DNA of 64,000 nucleotides from Geodermatophilus tzadiensis. Lineage in GTDB: Bacteria > Actinomycetota > Actinomycetes > Mycobacteriales > Geodermatophilaceae. Below the pieces are notes generated by a model. That model ran no database searches. It saw only the letters and a program-made list of their open reading frames with translations, and was not told the origin of the DNA. This document shows positions 10,636 to 19,152 of the stretch, in pieces. The position numbers were made by a program, and so were the translations under genes. Where the stretch lies: contig NZ_PVTG01000001.1 in NCBI RefSeq assembly GCF_003002915.1, positions 310,001 through 374,000 on the forward strand. The letters are read 5' to 3'. Each line of letters opens with the position of its first letter. Within the stretch, counting starts at the first letter, position 1.

Positions 10636-11837
10636 GCGGCGTGCCCGCCGGCACAGGACGCCGGGCCGGGGACGGGTCCGTCGGGCCGGGTGGCCGGGCC
10701 GGTCGCGGGGAGGCCGTCGCGCATCTCGGCCAGCAGCCCGTCGACGACGGCGCGCAGGTCGCCGCCGGACTCCAGCGCCGCGGCGCGCTGCCGCTGGTAG
10801 GAGGCGCCGACGGCGAGCACCTTCTCCACCCCGGCCAGCTCGGTCTCGCAGCCCAGCCGACGGGCGACGGGGGTGAGGTCCTCGGCCAGGTCCAGGATCG
10901 CCTGCCGGACCGGACGGACCGTGCCCTTCTCGTCGACGACCACGTCGGCGTCCAGGCCGTAGCGGGCGGCCCGCCACTTGTTCTCCCGGAGCACCCAGCT
11001 CGGCGGGGTGGGCAGGGTGTAGCCGCGGTCGAGCTGGCCGTCGAACTGCTCGACGAGGCACTGGGAGAGCGCCGCGACGACGCCGATCTCCTCGAGGGTC
11101 GGCAGGCCGTCGCAGATCCGCAGCTCCACGGTGCCGAAGCCCGGGTGCGGGCGGATGTCCCACCACACCTCGCGCACGCTCTCGATGGAGCCGGTGGAGA
11201 TGAGCGTCTCCATGTAGGTCTCGAAGCCCGACCAGTCGGCCAGCTGCGTGGGCAGCCCCGCCGTCGGCATGCCCTCGAACACCTTGCTGCGCGCCGAGGC
11301 CAGGCCGGTGTCGCAGCCGACCCAGAACGGCGAGGACGCCGACAGCGCCAGGAAGTGCGGGACGTACTGGGTGAGCGCGTTGACGATCGGCATCGCCTTG
11401 TCCGGCGAGCGGACGCCGACGTGCACGTGGACGCCGAAGATCTGCAGCCGCCGGGCCAGCCACTGCATCCGCTCGACCAGCTGCAGGTAGCGCTCCTTGG
11501 GCGAGATCAGCTGGGTCTGCCAGTCGGTGAACGGGTGGGTGCCCGCGCACATCAGCCCCAGCCCGCGCCGGTCGGCGGCGGCGGCGACCTCGGCCACCGT
11601 GCCGGCGAGGTCGGCGGTGGCCTCCTCGACCGTGGTGCAGACCCCGGTGATGACCTCCACGGTCGACTGCAGCAGCTCGTGCTTGGCCTTCGGGTGCTCC
11701 TCGGCACCCTCGGGGCAGATCTCGGCGAGGATCTCCGTCGCGCCCGCGGTCAGTTCCCGGCTCTGCCGGTCGACGAGCTGCAGCTCCCACTCGACGCCCA
11801 GGCTGGCCCGCTCGGAGGAGGCGAAGGGGATCTGCAC
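10632..11837 (-). CDS. Glutamate-cysteine ligase family 2 (YbdK/GCS2) carboxylate-amine ligase
   Basis: About 401 residues of the GCS2 family. The early EWELQLVD segment, the central HVHVGV and the later FGTVELRICDGLPT carry the acidic residues and histidines expected to bind Mg-ATP and glutamate. Family members join glutamate to cysteine or other amines with weak activity; the true product in actinobacteria is often unproven. I place the start at GTG 11837 (VQIPFASSERAS) because the family begins just before the EWEL strand; the longer reading to 12023 is arginine/glycine-rich and overlaps the next gene. The ribosome site is weak. It is coupled to the downstream amidohydrolase. Confidence 0.85.
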   Translation of the reverse strand: MQIPFASSERASLGVEWELQLVDRQSRELTAGATEILAEICPEGAEEHPKAKHELLQSTVEVITGVCTTVEEATADLAGTVAEVAAAADRRGLGLMCAGTHPFTDWQTQLISPKERYLQLVERMQWLARRLQIFGVHVHVGVRSPDKAMPIVNALTQYVPHFLALSASSPFWVGCDTGLASARSKVFEGMPTAGLPTQLADWSGFETYMETLISTGSIESVREVWWDIRPHPGFGTVELRICDGLPTLEEIGVVAALSQCLVEQFDGQLDRGYTLPTPPSWVLRENKWRAARYGLDADVVVDEKGTVRPVRQAILDLAEDLTPVARRLGCETELAGVEKVLAVGASYQRQRAAALESGGDLRAVVDGLLAEMRDGLPATGPATRPDGPVPGPASCAGGHAA

Positions 11838-11884
11838 CCCACGAGGATAGGGAGGTCCGCCGCTCGCGACCCCCTGGAACGGCG

Positions 11885-13378
11885 TCAGACCGCGGCGAGC
11901 TCCGCGGCAGCGGCCACCGGCCGGCCCAGCAGCAGCGACGGGGGCACCCGGGAGGTGGCTGCGGCGAGCACCGCGGCCACCGCCCGGCGGCCGTGCCTCG
12001 CGGGGTGCACGGTCACCGCGCACAGGTCACGGCCGACCACGGACACCCCGGCGCCGTCCTCGGTGGGCACCAGCGCCTCCACCCGCGACCACGGGATCCC
12101 GTGCACGTCGCCGTCGGCGTCGCGGTGGGCCAGCCCCTCCTCGGAGACCACCAGCACCACCCGCGCGGCCGGGTCGAGCAGCCGCCGGTGCAGCGGCGGG
12201 CGGAACCGCGCCCCCTCCGGCAGCGCCGGCAGCACGCCGCACAGCGGGCGGCGCGGCACCCGGGGGTCCGGCCCGTCCCAGGTGGCGGTGTCCGGCACGG
12301 TGAGCACCGCGGTCGGCTCGGCCCGGCGCAGCGCCGCGGTCACCGCGGCCGGGGTCACCGCACGCCAGGCGGCGAGGGTCTCGGCGGCGGTGCGGAACGG
12401 CAGCCCGACCGCGGCGCAGTACGCCGCGTCGGCGAGCTCGGTGCCGGCGGCGTCCTCGTCGTCGAGCTCGGCCTCCAGCCCGGCGACGGCGTGCGCCACC
12501 TCCTCCGGCGCCGGGCCGTCGGCGCACAGCTGCGCGAAGCTCGCCCAGAGCAGCTCGGCCACCTCGGCGTCGCGGCCGGTGCGGGCGTCGACGACGACGG
12601 CCACCTCCCGCCGGTCGGCGGCGAGGTCGAGGATCAGCGAGTCGACGGCGTAGCTGAGGCCCGAGGCGTGCCGGGCGCGCTCGCGCACCCGCTCCTGCAG
12701 GACGTCGACGCCGACTGCCAGTGCGGCGTCCGCCGGGGAGTCGGTGGCCAGCAGCAGGCCGACGCCGGGCGCGTCGGTGCGGGTCCACACCGGCCCGTCC
12801 TGCGGTCGCGGCACCGGCGTCCGGCGGGCCGGGCGGGGGCCGGCGGGCAGCGGCAGCCGCAGCCCGGAGGGCAGCGGGCCGTGGCACCACAGCGCCGCGT
12901 TGCCGCGGACGAACCAGCGGGCGGCGTGCGCGCGCACCGTCTCCTCGTCCAGGTGCTCGGGGCCGGGGCCGGCCGAGACGGTCAGCCCGGGGCCGGCCAG
13001 CCCGTAGCGGGCCGCCCACAGCGCGCTGACCGTCGAGGAGCCGGTGCCGCAGCCCTCGGCCTGCAGCACGCCGGCCTCGGCGGTCATCCGCCCGGTGGGC
13101 AGGTCGGCCAGCGCGCGGCAGATCCCCTCGAGGAACGCGCCGACCGCCTCCGGCCGGCCGGTGGCGAAGAAGGCGGTGCTGTCGACGTCGGTGACCGCGT
13201 TGCAGCGCAGGTGGGTGCGCGGCAGCGCGGCCATCGCCAGGTGCTCGACGAGGTGGGTCACCTCGATGGTCGCGAACGTCTCGTCGCGCAGGCCGACGCC
13301 GAAGACCAGGGCCGCCGTGGTCCGCTGCCGGCCCCCCGCGGTGAACACCGGGACGCCGTCGATCTGCGTTCGCTGCAC
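11885..13378 (-). CDS. M16 (insulinase-like) peptidase family protein
   Basis: About 497 residues. The inverted zinc motif HLVEH (HxxEH) lies near residue 48, with a possible third ligand in GVLQAEGCG about 75 residues later, the M16 layout. A second, degenerate M16-like half follows, so the protein resembles a compact, single-chain M16 enzyme. It has no signal peptide, and the C-terminal 100 residues resemble a PH-like/regulatory tail without clear family. The substrate is unknown. GTG 13378 is preferred; GTG 13423 would add 15 residues, and neither has a good ribosome site. It is divergent from deoD. Confidence 0.75.
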   Translation of the reverse strand: MQRTQIDGVPVFTAGGRQRTTAALVFGVGLRDETFATIEVTHLVEHLAMAALPRTHLRCNAVTDVDSTAFFATGRPEAVGAFLEGICRALADLPTGRMTAEAGVLQAEGCGTGSSTVSALWAARYGLAGPGLTVSAGPGPEHLDEETVRAHAARWFVRGNAALWCHGPLPSGLRLPLPAGPRPARRTPVPRPQDGPVWTRTDAPGVGLLLATDSPADAALAVGVDVLQERVRERARHASGLSYAVDSLILDLAADRREVAVVVDARTGRDAEVAELLWASFAQLCADGPAPEEVAHAVAGLEAELDDEDAAGTELADAAYCAAVGLPFRTAAETLAAWRAVTPAAVTAALRRAEPTAVLTVPDTATWDGPDPRVPRRPLCGVLPALPEGARFRPPLHRRLLDPAARVVLVVSEEGLAHRDADGDVHGIPWSRVEALVPTEDGAGVSVVGRDLCAVTVHPARHGRRAVAAVLAAATSRVPPSLLLGRPVAAAAELAAV

Positions 13379-13485
13379 GCGGCCATCGTCCGGGGCGACC
13401 CGGCCGCCGTCCCCGGCCGACACGCGGCCGGGACGGGTGGGGCGGGTGCGGCGAGGGGCTGCGCCGCCGCCCGGCGGAGTCGGGT

Positions 13486-13491
13486 TAGCGT
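13486..13491 (+). promoter_or_regulatory. Candidate leaderless -10 hexamer (TAGCGT) of deoD
   Basis: TAGCGT ends exactly 6 bases before the GTG at 13498, the spacing expected if transcription starts on the start codon. There is no Shine-Dalgarno-like purine run in this gap. Confidence 0.5.
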
Positions 13492-13497
13492 CGACGG

Positions 13498-14310
13498 GTG
13501 AGCGATCGCCGCCCCGGACCCGACCCCGCCTCCCTGGCCCGCACGGCCGCCGACGACCTCGGCTCGGCCCTCGGGGAGGGGCACGACACCGCCGTGGTCA
13601 TGGGCTCGGGCTGGGCGCCCGCCGCCGACGCCTTCGGCCCCGCCGACTCCGTGGTGGGCATGGGCGAGCTGCCCGGCTTCGCCGTGCCCACGGCCCACGG
13701 CCACGGCGGTGAGATCCGTTCCGTGCGCGTCGGGCGGCGGAAGGTGCTGCTGTTCCTCGGGCGGACGCACCTCTACGAGGGCCGCGGCGTCGACGTCGTG
13801 GCGCACGGCGTGCGCACCGCCGCGGCCGCGGGCGTGCGCACCGTCGTCCTCACCAACGCCGCCGGCGGCCTGTCGCCCGACCACCGCGTCGGCCAGCCGG
13901 TGCTCATCAGCGACCACCTCAACCTCACCGCCCGCTCGCCGCTGGTCGGCGCGACCTTCGTCGACCTCACCGACCTGTACTCGGCGCGGCTGCGCGGCCT
14001 GGCCCGCGAGCTCGACCCGTCGCTCACCGAGGGCGTCTACGCCGCGCTGCCCGGCCCGCACTACGAGACGCCGGCCGAGATCCGCATGCTGCGCACGCTG
14101 GGCGCCGACCTGGTCGGCATGTCCACCGCGCTGGAGGCGATCGCCGCCCGCGCCGCAGGTATGGAGGTGCTCGGCCTGTCGCTGGTCACCAACGCGGCGG
14201 CCGGCGTCACCGGCGAGGAGCTCGACCACCAGGAGGTGCTCGCCGCGGGCCGGGCGGCGGCCGGCCGGCTCGGCAGCTTCCTCGTCGACCTGCTGGGCCG
14301 GCTGCCGTGA
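13498..14310 (+). CDS. deoD: Purine-nucleoside phosphorylase (trimeric PNP)
   Basis: A 270-residue member of the low-molecular-mass trimeric PNP/MTAP family, which cleaves (deoxy)inosine or guanosine with phosphate to the base and (deoxy)ribose-1-phosphate. Visible motifs are VVMGSGW (phosphate loop), [28 protein letters not shown] (phosphate/ribose pocket) and VGMSTALEA. The gene corresponds to M. tuberculosis Rv3307 in family and position. Its stop overlaps the GTG of the next gene. It supplies pmmB, two genes on, with pentose-1-phosphate. Confidence 0.95.
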   Translation: MSDRRPGPDPASLARTAADDLGSALGEGHDTAVVMGSGWAPAADAFGPADSVVGMGELPGFAVPTAHGHGGEIRSVRVGRRKVLLFLGRTHLYEGRGVDVVAHGVRTAAAAGVRTVVLTNAAGGLSPDHRVGQPVLISDHLNLTARSPLVGATFVDLTDLYSARLRGLARELDPSLTEGVYAALPGPHYETPAEIRMLRTLGADLVGMSTALEAIAARAAGMEVLGLSLVTNAAAGVTGEELDHQEVLAAGRAAAGRLGSFLVDLLGRLP

Positions 14311-15125
14311 GCGGTCCGGTCCTGGTGACCGGCGCGGCGGGGCGGATCGGCACGGTGCTGCGGCAGGGGCTGCCCGAGCGCGGCTGGCCGGTCCGCAGCC
14401 TCGACGTCGTCGAGCTGCCCGAGCCGCGGCCGGGCGAGGAGACGCTGGTCGCCGACGTCACCGACCTCGGCGCGCTGACCGCCGCCACCCAGGGCGCGGC
14501 CGCCGTCGTCCACCTGGCCGGCGTCTCGGGCGAGTCCACCTGGGCCGCGGTCTCCTCCGCCAACATCCAGGGCACCTGGACGGTCCTCGAGGCCGCGCGG
14601 CGCACCGGCGTCGCCCGGGTCGTGCTGGCCGGCAGCAACCACGCCACCGGTTTCACCGGGCGCCCGGCGTCGGGCCCGCTCGCCGAGCACGACGGCCCCT
14701 CGCGGCCGGACACGTTCTACGGCGTGACGAAGGTGGCCGTGGAGGCGCTGGGCTCGCTCTACGCCGACCGCTACGGCCTCGACGTCGTCTGCCTGCGCAT
14801 CGGCACCCAGGCCCCCGAGCCGCCGACGACGCGCGCGCTGGCCACCTGGCTCTCGCCGCGCGACACCGTCGCCCTGGTCGACGCCGCGCTGCGCGCCCCC
14901 TCCCCCGGCTTCCGGGTGGTGTGGGGCACCTCGGCCAACACCCGCGGCTGGTGGGACCTCACCGCCGCGCGCGAGCTGGGCTACGAGCCGCAGGACGACG
15001 CCGAGAGCTTCGCCGCGGCCCTGGTCGCCGCGCACGGCGAGCCCGACCCGGCCGACCCGGTGCACGCGCGGGTGGGCGGCGAGTTCACCCTGCCGTCCTA
15101 CGACGCGGACGGGCTCTCCTCGTGA
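14307..15125 (+). CDS. NAD-dependent epimerase/dehydratase, resembling uronate dehydrogenase
   Basis: A 272-residue short-chain extended reductase. The NAD motif VTGAAGRIG is at residues 7-15, and the catalytic YGVTK (YxxxK) is near residue 136. The segment GSNHATGF, the later [20 protein letters not shown] and the [12 protein letters not shown] region closely resemble bacterial uronate dehydrogenases, which oxidise glucuronate or galacturonate to the aldarolactone. That assignment is inference from these motifs. GTGA overlaps join it to deoD before it and pmmB after it, so it is translated with nucleoside-salvage genes although uronate oxidation has no evident link to them. Confidence 0.82.
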   Translation: MSGPVLVTGAAGRIGTVLRQGLPERGWPVRSLDVVELPEPRPGEETLVADVTDLGALTAATQGAAAVVHLAGVSGESTWAAVSSANIQGTWTVLEAARRTGVARVVLAGSNHATGFTGRPASGPLAEHDGPSRPDTFYGVTKVAVEALGSLYADRYGLDVVCLRIGTQAPEPPTTRALATWLSPRDTVALVDAALRAPSPGFRVVWGTSANTRGWWDLTAARELGYEPQDDAESFAAALVAAHGEPDPADPVHARVGGEFTLPSYDADGLSS

Positions 15126-16741
15126 CCGTGCTCGACGCCGCCCGCTCCTGGGCCGCCGAGGACCCCCACCCCGGCGACCGCGCCGAGATCGAGGCGCTCG
15201 TCGCGGCCGGGGACACCGCCGAGCTCGCCCGCCGCTTCGCCGGGCCGCTGACCTTCGGCACCGCCGGGCTGCGCGGCCCGCTGCGCGCCGGGCCGGCCGG
15301 GATGAACGCCGCCGTCGTCACCCGCGCCGCCGCCGGCCTGGGCACGTGGCTCACCGCGGCCGGGCACGGCGGGGGAAGCGTGGTGGTCGGCTTCGACGCC
15401 CGGCACCGCTCCGACGAGTTCGCGCGGGTCACGGCGGCGGTGCTGTCCGGGGCCGGGTTCGCCGTCCGGGTGCTGCCGCGGCCGCTGCCGACACCGGTCC
15501 TCTCCTTCGCCGTCCGGCACCTGGGCTGCGTGGCCGGCGTCATGGTGACCGCCAGCCACAACCCGCCGCAGGACAACGGCTACAAGGTCTACCTCGCCGA
15601 CGGCGCGCAGCTGGTGCCCCCGGCCGACCGCGAGATCGAGACCGCCATCGCCGCCGTCGGCCCGGCGCGGGAGGTGCCGACGTCCGACGCGTGGGACACC
15701 CTCGGCGACGACGTCGAGGCCGACTACGTCGCCGCCGTCGTGCGGGCCCTGGAGCCCGGGCGGGTGCCCGGCCGCGACCGCCTCGTGGTGGCCTACACCG
15801 CGATGCACGGGGTCGGCGCGGCCACCACGCGGGCGGTGTTCGCCGCCGCCGGGCTCGCGCCGCCGGTGAGCGTGCCGGAGCAGGACTCCCCCGACCCGGC
15901 GTTCCCGACGGTCGCCTTCCCCAACCCGGAGGAGCCGGGCGCGGTCGACCTGCTGCTCGCGCTCGCCGAGCGGTCCGGCGCCGCGGTCGCGATCGCCGAG
16001 GACCCCGACGCCGACCGGTGCTCGGTCGTGTGCGACGGCCGCCAGCTCACCGGCGACGAGGTGGGCGCCCTGCTCGCCGACTGGCTGCTGCGCCGCGGCG
16101 TGCGCGGCACCTACGCGGCCTCGCTGGTCAGCGGCTCGCTGCTGCACGCACTGGCCGGGGCGCACGGCGTCCGCTTCGCCGAGACGCCGACCGGGTTCAA
16201 GTGGATCATCCGGGCCGGCACCGACGACGAGCCGCTGGTGTTCGGCTACGAGGAGGCGCTGGGCTACGCGGTGACGCCGGGCGTCGCCCGGGACAAGGAC
16301 GGCATCTCCGCGGCGCTGGCCGTCGCGCTGCTGGCCGCGGAGCTGCAGGCCGACGGGCGCACGCTGGTCGACCGGCTCGACGAGCTCGCCGTCGAGCACG
16401 GGCTGTTCGCCACCGGCCAGCTCTCGGTGCGGGTGGAGGACCTCTCGCTCATCACCGACGCGATGGCCCGGCTGCGCGCCACCCCGCCGGCCCGCCTGCT
16501 CGGCCGCGCGGTCACCGCCGCCGACCTGCTGCACGAGGACCCGCCGGTCGACGCCGTCCGGCTGCTCGGCGACGGGGTGCGCGTGGTGGTGCGGCCCAGC
16601 GGCACCGAGCCCAAGCTCAAGGCCTACCTGGAGACCGTCGTCCCGGTGCACGACGACGCCGGCGTCATCGCCGCCCGCGGCCGCGGCATGGACGAGCTCG
16701 ACCAGCTGCGCGGCGAGATGGCGCACGCGCTGGGGCTCTAG
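15122..16741 (+). CDS. pmmB: Phosphomannomutase/phosphopentomutase family enzyme (PmmB type)
   Basis: A 539-residue alpha-D-phosphohexomutase-fold protein. The phosphoserine loop TASHNPP is at about residue 142, the metal-binding EDPDADR (DxDxD) near 293, the sugar-binding GYEEALGYAV segment near 378, and the phosphate-binding RPSGTEPKLKAY near the C-terminus. The length fits the larger PGM2/PmmB subgroup rather than short phosphomannomutases. Next to deoD, its likely role is to turn (deoxy)ribose-1-phosphate into the 5-phosphate, which DeoC can then cleave; hexose phosphates cannot be excluded. It is coupled to the preceding gene by GTGA. Confidence 0.92.
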   Translation: MTVLDAARSWAAEDPHPGDRAEIEALVAAGDTAELARRFAGPLTFGTAGLRGPLRAGPAGMNAAVVTRAAAGLGTWLTAAGHGGGSVVVGFDARHRSDEFARVTAAVLSGAGFAVRVLPRPLPTPVLSFAVRHLGCVAGVMVTASHNPPQDNGYKVYLADGAQLVPPADREIETAIAAVGPAREVPTSDAWDTLGDDVEADYVAAVVRALEPGRVPGRDRLVVAYTAMHGVGAATTRAVFAAAGLAPPVSVPEQDSPDPAFPTVAFPNPEEPGAVDLLLALAERSGAAVAIAEDPDADRCSVVCDGRQLTGDEVGALLADWLLRRGVRGTYAASLVSGSLLHALAGAHGVRFAETPTGFKWIIRAGTDDEPLVFGYEEALGYAVTPGVARDKDGISAALAVALLAAELQADGRTLVDRLDELAVEHGLFATGQLSVRVEDLSLITDAMARLRATPPARLLGRAVTAADLLHEDPPVDAVRLLGDGVRVVVRPSGTEPKLKAYLETVVPVHDDAGVIAARGRGMDELDQLRGEMAHALGL

Positions 16742-16744
16742 ACC

Positions 16745-17437
16745 GTGGACGTGCGGGCGCTGGTGTTCGACGTGTTCGGGACCGTCGTCGACTGGCGCGG
16801 CGGGGTGGCCCGCGAGGCGGCCCGGCTGCTCGGCCCGGACGTGGACGCGGCCGCGTTCGCCGACGCCTGGCGGGCGCGCTACGTGCCGTCGATGCAGCGG
16901 GTGCGCTCCGGCGAGCGGCCGTGGGTGGTGCTCGACGCGCTGCACCGCGAGTCGCTGCCGGCGGCGCTCGCCGAGGTCGGCGTGGACGGCGTGCCGGACG
17001 ACGTCGCCGACGAGCTGGTCCTGGCCTGGCACCGCCTCGACCCCTGGCCCGACGTCGTCGCGGGGCTGACCCGGCTGCGGCGGTCGTACCTCCTGGCGCC
17101 GCTGTCCAACGGCGGGGTGCGGCTGTCGGTCGACCTGGCCCGCCGCGGCGGGCTGCCGTGGGACGCGGTGCTCGGCGCCGAGGTGGCCGGGCACTACAAG
17201 CCCGACCCCGAGGTGTACGACTCCGCGCCGCGGCTGCTCGACCTGCCGCCGTCGGCGGTGTGCATGGTCGCCGCCCACGGCGACGACCTCACCGCCGCAC
17301 GGGCGCGGGGACTGCGGACGGCCTACGTGCACCGGCCCGGCGAGTTCGGCGGCCTGCGCACCCCGCCGGCCACCGATCCCGACGCCGACCTGAGCGTCGG
17401 CTCCCTCGAGGAGCTCGCCACCGCGCTGGGCTGCTGA
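16745..17437 (+). CDS. HAD-family hydrolase, haloacid dehalogenase type II-like
   Basis: A 230-residue HAD hydrolase. Motif I is DVFGTVVDWR (nucleophile Asp9), motif II PLSNGG near residue 118, the lysine motif YKPDPEVY near 154, and the acidic motif HGDDLTAARARG near 179. The DWR after motif I and the overall arrangement match L-2-haloacid dehalogenases, but many such proteins act on phosphates, so the substrate is open. GTG starts 3 bases after the pmmB stop, so it is the last gene of the deoD operon. It is followed at once by a long hairpin. Confidence 0.88.
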   Translation: MDVRALVFDVFGTVVDWRGGVAREAARLLGPDVDAAAFADAWRARYVPSMQRVRSGERPWVVLDALHRESLPAALAEVGVDGVPDDVADELVLAWHRLDPWPDVVAGLTRLRRSYLLAPLSNGGVRLSVDLARRGGLPWDAVLGAEVAGHYKPDPEVYDSAPRLLDLPPSAVCMVAAHGDDLTAARARGLRTAYVHRPGEFGGLRTPPATDPDADLSVGSLEELATALGC

Positions 17438-17449
17438 GGGCCCAGGCCG

Positions 17450-17517
17450 CGAGAGTGCAGTCGTCGCCGTCCGCGGCGGCGTGTCCGCGCGTGTCGGCGG
17501 CCACGACTGCCCTCTCG
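17450..17517. terminator. Inverted repeat between convergent genes
   Basis: Arms CGAGAGTGCAGTCGT (17450-17464) and ACGACTGCCCTCTCG (17503-17517) pair over 15 positions with one mismatch; a GC-rich inner loop of 38 bases can fold further. It lies between the ends of the HAD gene (+) and the oxidoreductase (-), so a bidirectional terminator is the likeliest role. Confidence 0.6.
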
Positions 17518-17548
17518 GCGCGGGGCCCGACCGCGTGCGCGCCGCGGC

Positions 17549-18439
17549 TCAGGCGGGCACGGGCTCCCGGCAGCCGGAGGCCAGTGCCCGCTGCGCGGCG
17601 GCCAGCACGACGACGACCTCCCGGCCGAAGCCGACGTCGCACGGGTGCGCGCCGCCGGTGAGCGCCGCCGCGGAGAGCTCGTCGACCGCCGCGGTCAGGG
17701 AGGCGACCGGGCTCTCGGTGTCGGGCAGCAGCACCAGCCGGCCGGCGTCGCCGTGGACGGAGAACTCGACGCCCGTGGCCAGCGGCGCCACGGTGTGCGA
17801 CAGCGTGACGGTCGAGGCCACGCCCGGGGTGGCGTGCTGCAGGACCAGGTGCACGGTGTCGCCGACCCCCGCGCCCGCCTGCACCGACACCACCGGGCCC
17901 AGCGCCGGCACCAGCAGCGACAGCGCGTGCGGGCCGATGTCCCACAGCGCCCCGTGCCGGCGGCGCCAGGCCGAGTCGAAGGGGCTCCCGGCCAGCGCGG
18001 ACAGCCAGGAGGCGGCGCCGCCGGCCAGCCGGGTGCGGCCGGCCTGGGCCAGCCAGGTCGTCGTCTGGGCCTGGAAGCGGAACGTGAAGAACACGACCGA
18101 GGCGACGCCCGCCGACCGCGTCGCCGTCACCACCCGGTCGGCCTCCTCGACGGTCAGCCCGATCGGCTTCTCCAGCAGCAGGTGCCGGCCGGCGGCGGCC
18201 GCCTGCTCGGCGAGGGGGACCTGCACGTCCGGCGGGACGGCGACGGTCACCGCGTCGACCTGCTCCAGCAGCGCGGCGAGGTCGTCGGTGCCGGGGACGT
18301 CGAACTCCGCCCCGGCCTCGGCGGCCTTCCCCGCGTCCCGCCCCCAGATGCCGACGAGCTCGGCGGTGGGGTGCCCGGCGATCGCCGCCGCGTGGACGAT
18401 GCGGGCCCAGTGACCGGTGCCGAGGACCGCGAAGCGCAC
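17549..18439 (-). CDS. Gfo/Idh/MocA family oxidoreductase
   Basis: A 296-residue NAD(P)-dependent oxidoreductase. The Rossmann motif AVLGTGHWARI is at residues 4-14, EKPIGLTVEEAD (the family's conserved EKP lysine) near residue 92, and an IGPHALSLL segment near 167 corresponds to the usual DxxxH catalytic helix. These enzymes oxidise or reduce sugar, inositol or related alcohols; the substrate is not deducible. The GTG lies 2 bases after the upp stop, so it is probably cotranscribed with upp. Confidence 0.88.
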   Translation of the reverse strand: MRFAVLGTGHWARIVHAAAIAGHPTAELVGIWGRDAGKAAEAGAEFDVPGTDDLAALLEQVDAVTVAVPPDVQVPLAEQAAAAGRHLLLEKPIGLTVEEADRVVTATRSAGVASVVFFTFRFQAQTTTWLAQAGRTRLAGGAASWLSALAGSPFDSAWRRRHGALWDIGPHALSLLVPALGPVVSVQAGAGVGDTVHLVLQHATPGVASTVTLSHTVAPLATGVEFSVHGDAGRLVLLPDTESPVASLTAAVDELSAAALTGGAHPCDVGFGREVVVVLAAAQRALASGCREPVPA

Positions 18440-18441
18440 GG

Positions 18442-19065
18442 TCAGACCGCGCCGAACTGGCGGTCGCCGGCGTCGCCGAGCCCGGGGACGATGTAGGCCT
18501 GGTCGTCGAGGCCCTCGTCGACGCTGGCGGTGAACACCCGCAGCGGCAGCCCGCTCCGCTCCAGCCGCTCGAGACCGGCCGGGGCGGCGAGCGCGCACAG
18601 CACGGTGATCTCGGTGGCGCCGCGGTCGGTGAGCAGCGTGCAGCAGTGCACCAGCGAGCCGCCGGTGGCCAGCATCGGGTCGAGGACGAACACGTGCCGG
18701 CCCACCAGCGACTCCGGCAGCGAGGCCATGTACGCCTCGGGCTGGAAGGTGACCTCGTTGCGGGCCAGGCCGACGAAGCCCATCTGGGACTCCGGCAGCA
18801 TCCCGTGCGCGGTGTCGGCCATGCCCAGGCCCGCCCGCAGCACCGGCACGATCAGCGGCGGCGCGGCCAGCCGGTAGCCCGTCGTCGTGGTCACCGGCGT
18901 GGTGATCGACTCCTCGGCCACCTGCAGGTCGCGCGTGGCCTCGTAGACCAGCATCTGGGTCAGCTCGCGCAGCGCCGCCCGGAACGCGGCGTTGTCGGTC
19001 CGCTCGTCGCGCATCCGCGACAGTCGGGCGCGGGCCAGCGGGTGGTCGACGACGGTCAGCTGCAC
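18442..19065 (-). CDS. upp: Uracil phosphoribosyltransferase
   Basis: A 207-residue enzyme converting uracil and PRPP to UMP. Motifs are the YEATRDL region, PVLRAGLGM, the PRPP-binding loop [12 protein letters not shown] and the C-terminal uracil-binding [15 protein letters not shown] 19065 (VQLTVVDHP) gives the normal family length; a second GTG at 19074 is possible, but a TACGGT hexamer ends 7 bases before 19065, which favours a leaderless message from there. It forms part of the salvage set with deoD, deoA, cdd and add; M. tuberculosis also places upp near deoD and pmmB. Confidence 0.95.
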   Translation of the reverse strand: MQLTVVDHPLARARLSRMRDERTDNAAFRAALRELTQMLVYEATRDLQVAEESITTPVTTTTGYRLAAPPLIVPVLRAGLGMADTAHGMLPESQMGFVGLARNEVTFQPEAYMASLPESLVGRHVFVLDPMLATGGSLVHCCTLLTDRGATEITVLCALAAPAGLERLERSGLPLRVFTASVDEGLDDQAYIVPGLGDAGDRQFGAV

Positions 19066-19072
19066 GGGCGCC

Positions 19073-19078
19073 ACCGTA
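19073..19078 (-). promoter_or_regulatory. Candidate leaderless -10 hexamer (TACGGT) of upp
   Basis: On the minus strand TACGGT is followed by GGCGCCC and then the GTG at 19065, giving a 7-base gap with no Shine-Dalgarno-like sequence. Confidence 0.45.
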
Positions 19079-19152
19079 TCGGGCCCCGCCGGGGGGCTCC
19101 TCCGACCACGGCGCCGACCCGGAGGCACGGTGGAGGCCCGACGCGGTCGCCG

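Noticed and set aside
17450-17517. Possible small RNA from the hairpin region
   Set aside because: Position between two gene ends and lack of a promoter hexamer make a terminator the simpler reading.
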